Source: Armillaria gallica
Taxonomy: Eukaryota > Basidiomycota > Agaricomycetes > Agaricales > Physalacriaceae
DNA length: 64,000 nt
Direction: 5' to 3'
NCBI GenBank assembly: GCA_037576215.1
Contig: JBANDB010000005.1
Span: 620,001 to 684,000, forward strand
Shown in pieces: positions 57,254-64,000 of the stretch (positions within the stretch are counted from its first letter, which is position 1; each line of letters opens with the position of its first letter). The position numbers and the translations under genes were made by a program. The notes beneath the pieces are model-generated. The model had not been told where the DNA came from. It searched no databases and saw only the letters and a list, made by a program, of their open reading frames with translations.

Positions 57254-59785
57254 ACGGTCTACATTGATGATATTCTAATCATGTCCAAAACCAAGGAAGA
57301 ACATCACCACATCACACATGAGGTCCTAAAAGTCCTATGAAAGAACAAGTGATTCCTTAAAGCAGAGAAATGTGAATTCAAGACTTTAGAAACAGAATAC
57401 CTTGGAGTAATCATCAGCAAGGGAAGCATTCACATGGACCTGGTCAAAATCCAAGGCATAGCGGAATGGCCAGTACCAACGAAGAAACAGCAGTTACAAT
57501 CATTCCTCAGCTTTACCAACTTCTACCAACAAATCATAAAAGGATATAGCAAGGTCATCAAACCCATGACTCAACTTACAGGGAACAATCCATGGAGATG
57601 GGGAACAGCACAACAAGGCACTTTTGAAGAATTAAAAAGGCTTTTGGCTGAAGAAGTGGTATCAGGGATACCAACAGAAAGGGGCAAGTTCTGCGTGGAA
57701 GCAGATGCTAGTGAGGGGGCAATAGGTGCCATTTTGTCACAAGAGCAGGATGGAAAATGGCATCCAGTCACATTTTTTATCCAAATCCCTCACTGTTACG
57801 GAATGAAATTATGAAATTTACAACAAAGAACTACTGGTGATCATGCTCACCCTTGACAAGTGGAGGCACTATCTGATGGGAGCTGCTCAGGATTTCGAAA
57901 TCTGGACGGATCATCAAAATCTTCAGTATTTCTGAAAACCCCAAAATCTAAACCGTTGACAAGCACGTTGGGTAACTGAACTAGCCAAATACCACTTCTC
58001 TCTTCACCACAAACCAGGAGCAGCAAACAAGAAAGCTGACCTGCTTAGTCAAAGGGCAGACCACAAGCAAGGCAAAGAAGACAACGACAAGATCATAGTC
58101 CTCAAACCCAAACATTTCTGGGCAATGATCATGCCCATGATAGAAGAAATACAGATGAAGGTCAAATGTGCCATGCTCAACCATCACCAATGGGACAAAA
58201 ATGTCTCTGGATCCCTCAGCCATGATTGAGGAATGAAAATAGAAAATGGACTAATCTATTATAATAACTGAATCTATGTTCCCCAAGATCATGCGCTATG
58301 AGGAGAGATCATTGTGAGATCTCATGACCACATCACAGCAGGACACCCAGGCATTGAGAAACCAAGGAACTCATGCTACAAGAGTATTGGTGGCCCAAGA
58401 TGAAGAAAGACATAGAGGCCTACATTTGTGCTTGCAAAATGTGCCAATGAACCAAGTCGAGCACTCAAGCAAAAGCAGCACTGCTCCATCCCAACACCAT
58501 TCCCTCCAGACCATGGACCCACATTTCTGTCGACATGGTCACTGGTCTACCTATGTGCAACAGCTATGATGCCATCCTTATGATTGTCGACTGCTTCTCA
58601 AAAGAAATCATTCCTATTGCATGTTCCACAGAACTGTCATCAGAAGGATGGGTGAAGATTCTACACAACGAAGTATATGCCAAACACAGAATGCCACAAG
58701 TAGTCATCTCTGACCGATGCATTGTATTTGTCTCCAAGTTCATGCAGGATCTTTACAACTTGCTCCAAATCAAGGCCAACACGTCTACCACTTTCCACCC
58801 TCAAACAGATGGACAAACAGAATGAGTCAATCAGGAGGTTGAAAAGTACCTCCAAGTTTTCGTCAACCATCTCCAGAACGACTGGGTAGAATGGCTATTG
58901 CTCACCGCCTTCACTCATAACAACCGCACCCATTCAGCCACTGGCAAAAATCCTTTCAAGGTCAATCACGGCTACAGTGCCCATGTCTTGCCAGGGGTCA
59001 AGCCCCAGACCCCTTTCTGAATGCCAGCCTCAACAACTTTCATCTCCAAAATCCAGGAGATTCATGCTGCAGCCAAGCGATCACTCGAAAAGGCCACCGA
59101 CCAGATGAAAGCCCAATATGACAAAAAGAGATGTCCAGCAATCAAGTATCAAGTAGAAGACAATGTTTGGCTCGATACAACCAACCTTCATCTCCCACGA
59201 CCAAAGAAGAAACTCACAGACAAATGCATGGGGCCATTCTTAATAGTCGCAAAGAAAGGTGCTTCAGCGTACACCCTCAAACTCCCTACCAACTGGCATA
59301 TCCACCCAACATTCAACGAAGCACTCCTCACTCCGTATGTGCCACCTGCATTCCCAAACCAGGAACAACCACCACCGCCGCCACCAGATCTAATTGATGG
59401 TGCTGAGCATTATAAGGTCGAAAAGGTTCTTGACAGCAGACACAACAAGGTTAGGGGAAAAGCCGGGGAACCATGGTGCTGGGTCACCAATTACTTCATA
59501 AAATGGAAAGGCTATGGACCAGAATCAAACAGCTGGGTACGAGAAGACCATATGGATGCTGATGAACTCATCGAGGAATTTCTCGCTGTGCATGTAGACA
59601 GAGTCATTGACAAATCAGCAAATTGGCAGTCCTATACAGATCCAAGAACAGGAAAGAAAGTGTGGTACAATGAAGACGAGCTTTGGGAGTTACTAGGGGG
59701 CCTTGATGATCCTTCAATGGACACTAAATTGCCCTTTGAACCGGATAGCATACCATAACAGCAGTTGGGATGCCTGCCTTAACAA

Positions 59786-59790
59786 GGGGG
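59786..59790 (+). promoter_or_regulatory. Polypurine tract of D2
   Basis: AACAAGGGGG ends three bases before the 3' LTR; shorter than in D1. Confidence 0.65.
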
Positions 59791-59793
59791 TAA

Positions 59794-60169
59794 TGTTATG
59801 ATTTATTCATTTTCTTTATCTAAGCACCTCTTATCTTATCTTCAGTGCTTATCTTATCTTATCCTTAGGATCCATGACTCCACAGAGCCATGACTCACGA
59901 TACAGTCACCACTGTTTGCCTTGTGTTATTTTCACTTCTTTCTTGCAACAGTGCACTTATTATTAGACCCCTCATTTTAGTATATAAGTACTGTAGCTCA
60001 AGCTGTATATTCCCTAGCTTTGAGCTAATGTTTATTCATACCGAAACACATTCATTCTCGCTAAGCACTAAAACACTTAGTCCAGAAGTCCTTTCATCAC
60101 AAGACTCAATGGTGACTGTACGAATGTGATACAGTCGTTGTTTACTCTTGTTGGACATCAGGTCTAACA
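59794..60169 (+). repeat. 3' LTR of D2 (376 bp)
   Basis: Starts TGTTATGATT and ends TCTAACA. TATA-like TAGTATATAAGTA at about 59978-59990. It is missing the central block present in the D1 LTR. Confidence 0.9.
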
Positions 60170-60291
60170 CTAGTATGACTGGCTGGTAGATTTGACCCAC
60201 TAGTGGTATCACATCTAAGTCCTGGCACTACTAGTTGCATACTAGTCTAACTATCAGCTTGAAGCCTCAGCTATAGTCCTCTAAGTGTCAC
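60170..60291. repeat. G-type LTR fragment between D2 and the copia element
   Basis: Matches about 52505-52630 of solo LTR G (ACTAGT-containing, GGTATCACATCTAAGTCCTGG shared in part). It is bounded on the left by the D2 LTR end and on the right by the copia LTR, so both elements probably inserted into a resident G LTR. Confidence 0.75.
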
Positions 60292-60292
60292 T

Positions 60293-60560
60293 TCTTGAGC
60301 AGTGGACTGGGGCGTACGCAGAAGGAAGACACATTTGCAAAAGGGAAAGCAGATCTATAGGATATGTATGAGTATGTAGTATCTCTATAGGTACGATTAG
60401 CAATAGTATAAAGGAAATATAACAAGTATATACGTACATCTCAGTGTGAAGACATTGGTTGAACACTGAGATGTTGTGACAAAAAATATTACTAAAAAGG
60501 TATGTACCAGTGATCTAAATATAGTCCATGGCTTGCGGTTGACGCTCGCCATGCTCAACA
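60293..60560 (-). repeat. 3' LTR of the Ty1/copia element (about 268 bp)
   Basis: On the minus strand it starts TGTTGAGCATGG at 60560, directly after a purine-rich GAGGGGGAG tract (60561-60571). The far end is placed at about 60293-60296 (TTGAGCAGTGG on +), where the G-type sequence stops. A TATACTATT-like box occurs on the minus strand near 60405. The exact outer boundary is uncertain by a few bases. Confidence 0.65.
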
Positions 60561-60580
60561 CTCCCCCTCGAGCTTGATTG

Positions 60581-63500
60581 CTAGCCATCTGAAGGAGCAA
60601 GACCCATTAGCGCACGAAATCGGGCAAGCTTGACCCGTTTCAGAGGCTTGGTGAACGCATCTGCAATCATATCGTCTGTTGGGCAGTACTTGATCTTGCT
60701 TTGAGACAAGGATACTGTCTGCCTGATGAAATGGAACTGGATGTCAATATGCTTCATTCATGCATGGAAGGTGGAGTCTTTGGAGAGTACAATGGCACCT
60801 TGATTGTCGCAGAAGAGTGTGGTTGGCTGGGCAAATGGGTGGATTAATTCGGTGAATAGCTTTCTTATCCATATCAGCTCCTTTGATGCGTGTGTTAGGG
60901 CAACGTATTCAGACTCGGTACTGGACAGGGTGATAACTGGCTGCTTCTTAGAGCTCCAGGATACGATTCCGCTCCCTATGAAGAAAGCATAGCCTGAGAT
61001 TGAGTGTCTGTGCATCTGTTGAGCCCAGTCTGCATCAGAATAGCCTGTGACGTGCGCATTCTTTCCTCCTAAAGTAAGGCTGTAGTCCCAGGTTCCTTTC
61101 AGGTACTTGAACACTCGCAGGATGGCATGCTAGTGGGTAGTCCTTGGCTCCTGCATGTAATGGGACAGCATCGACACAGCATAGGAGATATCGGGTCGCG
61201 TACAAGGGATGCATACATGAGGCGTCCAATTGCTTCATGGTAGAGGGAATGCTGGGCCTTGGGGAGTACAGTGGTGGATACCAAGGGTGAGTCGTAGCTC
61301 AGATCGATTCCTGGCTCCATTGGTGTGACGATTTCTCTAGCTTCGCTTTGGCCAGCCCATTCTACAATGCTGTCGACATATGCATGTTGGCCTAGGGTGA
61401 TGGTCCTGGCCTCGCGATTGCAGTGTACACTGATACCAAGTAGCCATTTGATCTCACCGAGGTCAGTCATCTCGAAGTGCTCTCCGAGCTGCTTCTTGAT
61501 GAGTGCTATTGCCTCTTTGGAGTCGGCAATGATGGTGAAGTCATCTGTAGCAGCGGCAACAATGGTGTACTTGTCCTTACTGAATTTATAGAACACTGCT
61601 TCGTCAGCCTGGCATATGGAGTATCTGAGAGCAAGAAATACTCGTTTCAGCTTCTGGTACCACTCGTGCGCACCCTGTTTGCTTCCGTACAATGGCTTAC
61701 ACAGTTTACAGCATAGATTCTTCCCTTTGAGTCTGTCGGGGATTTCCCTGAAGTCCTTGTACATTGGCGGCAGCTCCATATACATGGTTTCATGGAGGTC
61801 GGCTTGGAGGTATGCGTTTTTGATGTCTGCTTGGTGTATTTCGGCATCCTTTTGAGCAGCTACAGATAGTAACGCACGTAGGGTAGTCAGGCGGACTGTT
61901 GGGGCAAATGTTTCATGGAAATCAACGCTGTAGATTTGGGAGAACCCCTTTAGGATGAGCCTGGCCTTGTATCGTACGATACGTCCTTGATCATCCTTCT
62001 TGAGATGAAACATGTATCTGTTTTTAGCAATGTTGACCCCGGGTGGAGTGGGGATTATGTTGTACATATATAAGCCTTCAACTTAGCTTAGCTCCTTCTC
62101 GATGGCATCCTTCCATTCCCATTTTTCTGGTCCCCTCAGTGCCTCCTGTATGGAATCCGGCTCTCCGTTAGTTGTGGCCAGTGCCTCCTCGATTAGGTTG
62201 GTGAACCACTCTTCCTCGTCTATCTCATAGTCCATTCTGCCTGGTTCAAGACTCCCATCATCTTCAAGGACACATGCGGCGATGCCAGCAGCTTTTGACA
62301 TTCGGTTGAGGTTGTAAAAACCCTCTGGCTTGCACGAGCCTCGTTGGGGTCGGGCTGGGGGATCGTCTTTGTCAGGGATGTCCTCAATTCGGACTCTTTG
62401 CTGGTGTGGTGCAAGATTTGGGCTTGATGGTGGGGTCGATAAGGGTGATAGTGGTGACGGCGGGTCTTCTGGAGTGCTTTGGGTGTTTGTAGGGGGCATT
62501 TGTGGTATGGCAGGTTCGTCTTCCTTGTTTTTGGTCTCTTTTGGGCTGTTGCGAGTGTCGTCTGTAGCATGGAATCCATTGGGATTGACGATTGTTTCGT
62601 ACTCCCCCTCAATTTTGACGGTTTCTGTGCTCAGGTCTTCATCTTTGTTGAAGTAGACATTTCTCTCAACGCTGATACGACGCTTTCCAGGCCAATAGAC
62701 CCGGATGCCCTTCGACTCATCATCAATGCCCACAAATTGGCCAGGATCAGCACGTGGCTGTAACTTTCCCCGTCCGAGTTGCTTCACCCATACGGTACAC
62801 CCGAATTCGTGCAGATTGGACATGTTGGGCTTCTTTTGTGTAGCCTTTTCATGTGGGGTCGTCTTTTGGTCTGTGAGAGTGCTGTGGTGGAGCCGGTTTC
62901 TCAGCCAGCAGTGGTATGCTACGGCTTTGGCCCACAGATAGTTAGGCATCCCTGCTGCAATTATCATTGCTCGGGCGCCTTCTAGCACAGTGCGCATTTC
63001 TTGTTCTGTCATTCCATTTGAGGATGGCGAGTCATGAACATTGAGGTGATGTATTGTTCCTGCAGATTTCAGGTGTCGTTTGAATTCCTCGCTCGTAAAC
63101 TCTCCTCCACAGACAGACCCAAATATCTTCACGACGTCGACTCCACGTTGGGCCTTCATCCAAGCCTCATGCTCCTTGTAGCAGCGCAGCGTCTCTGATT
63201 TCTTCTTCATGAAGTATGGTAGGCACTCCCTCGTTGCAACATCCTTGAATAGCGCAAAGTAGCTAGAGCCGCCGATAGATTTCACTTCGGCTAGTCCCCA
63301 TATGTCTCCTGTGACCTTGTCGCCATATTTCTTGCCTGACTCGTTGTCACTATGCTTCGGAAACGGTTTTGTCGTGGCTTTGGCTTGCATGCATGCTGAG
63401 CAGAACTCCGGTTCGGAGTTTAGGTTGATGTTGGGGGCGATAATCTCCCCATTACGTATGCTCTGCTTCAGGGATTCATGGCTTGCATGTCCCATTGTGT

Positions 63501-64000
63501 GGTGAAACTGCGAGATGCTAATTTGAGGGGTGGTGGCTGCTGCTGCAAGGGGTTTGCTGTGTTGTTGGCTGGTGGAGCCCTGTACGCGGTATAGTCCATT
63601 GACTTTGGGCACGATCCCGATGACGTGTCTGTCAGGCTTCAGGGTTTTGATATAACAGTTTCTGTCTTCAACTGTAAGTGAATAGCCTGCTGTATCAAGA
63701 CAGCTGACCGATATTAGTGTGAACGCTAGGTGTGGGGAGTAGTATGTGTTGAAAAGGGTAACCTTGGTTGCCGGCTTTCCATGACCCATTGGTAGGTACA
63801 TGACATAGTCTCCTCTGCCAATAGCATTGAATGAATGTCCGTCGGCAGTGCGGATGGGTGTCGGCTTGATGTTCACAAAGTTGATCATTTTGCTTCGGGC
63901 AGGTGAGAAGTGGCGGCTAGCTCCCATGTCAATGAGTTCACCGTCATAGGGTATGCCTGAAGCGGCTAGTGCTTCAGCCTGGGCTTGACAGTCGGTTGTG
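60581..64000 (-). pseudogene. Ty1/copia Pol (protease end, integrase, RT, RNase H), 5' off-window
   Basis: Order on the minus strand is protease, integrase, RT, RNase H, the Ty1/copia order. The frame is open at 64000. Protease site reads LIDMGAS where LIDSGAS is expected. Integrase: HH..CC finger (HHTMGHASHES, CSACMQAK), Asp in VTGDIWG, FGSVCGGEF where SDNGGEF is usual (second catalytic Asp lost), and Glu in NGMTEQE. RT (about 61250-62067) has KARLILKGFSQ, YLQADLHE, YGSKQGAHEW and a TDDF active site. RNase H: GYSDADWA, STESEYVAL, KHIDIQFHF. Breaks: TAA at about 62080, a 1-nt loss near 61195, TAG at 61130-61132 (expected Trp) and TGA near 60755 (expected Arg). The final TAG is at 60581-60583. 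Confidence 0.88.

Larger units (their letters stand above)
50545..59758 (+). pseudogene. Pol polyprotein of D2, decayed and split by three LTR insertions
   Basis: Parts: N-terminal pol 50545-51227; protease/RT start 54238-55617; RT remainder, RNase H, integrase and chromodomain 57258-59758. Motifs still readable: VDSGCTSSTI (protease), YIDDILIMS (RT), EADASEGAIGAIL (RNase H), VDMVTGLP and HPQTDGQTE (integrase), IKWKGYGPESNSW (chromodomain). TGA stops in the expected frame at 54772, 54853, 55191, 57338, 57804, 57933, 57957, 58227, 58269, 58299, 58448, 58823 and 59018; ten of these align with CGN arginine codons in D1. One-base shifts near 55035, 57778 and 58362. The pol frame overlaps the gag end in the -1 register, as in D1. 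Confidence 0.88.
50447..60169 (+). mobile_element. Chromovirus copy D2, 5' truncated, heavily decayed
   Basis: Second copy of the D element. It starts abruptly after the E LTR within the last roughly 40 codons of gag, and ends with a complete 3' LTR. It carries three later insertions: an E LTR at 51228-54237 (with G inside) and F2 at 55618-57253. Removing them, the copy is collinear with D1 from about 1560 to 7649. Thirteen in-frame TGA codons and several 1-nt shifts make it dead. CpG is visibly depleted relative to D1. Confidence 0.92.

Overview
The window looks like a transposon-dense (probably silenced) stretch of a basidiomycete genome, most likely an Agaricomycete. The evidence is very short introns (39-64 nt) with GT..AG ends, a chromodomain Ty3/gypsy element, a second Ty3/gypsy lineage without a chromodomain, a Ty1/copia element, fungal-type hAT, F-box and JmjC relics, and no intact housekeeping gene. 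CpG decay is obvious throughout: premature stops are mostly TGA where a related copy has CGN arginine, and target-site duplications (TSDs) differ by CG to TG/CA. This fits cytosine methylation followed by deamination.

Layout. 1-7649: right-hand part of chromovirus copy D1 (gag, pol, chromodomain, 3' LTR). 7650-9413: AT-rich, almost no coding. 9414-10918: truncated E-type LTR fused to a 3' piece of an F-type LTR. 10919-12938: MITE pieces with a TIR element nested inside. 14.7-19.0 kb: decayed JmjC-domain gene. 22.5-24.4 kb: decayed hAT transposase gene on the minus strand, split by a hAT-type MITE. 24642-25964: solo LTR J. 26.1-30.4 kb: two decayed F-box-like genes on the minus strand, the second split by solo LTR F1. 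31210-50446: a very large LTR element, E (about 15.7 kb once later insertions are removed), with 5' LTR, PBS, gag-pro, RT/RNase H, integrase (split by solo LTR F3), then about 6.5 kb of antisense genes, PPT and 3' LTR (split by another E LTR). 50447-60169: chromovirus copy D2, missing most of gag, carrying an E LTR (itself carrying solo LTR G) and solo LTR F2. 60170-60291: G-type LTR remnant. 60293-64000: Ty1/copia element on the minus strand.

The two most unusual things. (1) Every solo LTR of the E/F/G/J type has a 4-bp TSD of the form N-CG-N, or its decay products N-TG-N / N-CA-N. All seven two-sided cases and four single-sided flanks fit, which suggests integration centred on CpG dinucleotides. 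(2) Element E carries, antisense to gag-pol and between pol and the 3' LTR, at least two intron-containing genes with uninterrupted predicted reading frames (about 733 and 412 aa). Both proteins have a Zn(II)2Cys6-spaced cysteine cluster. The pol of the same element is full of stops and frameshifts. Antisense introns survive retrotransposition, so this arrangement is compatible with genes carried as cargo.

The genes do not form one pathway. The window is a nested stack of insertions, and the order of insertion can be read from the interruptions. All functional names rest on motif recognition by eye; no database search was possible.
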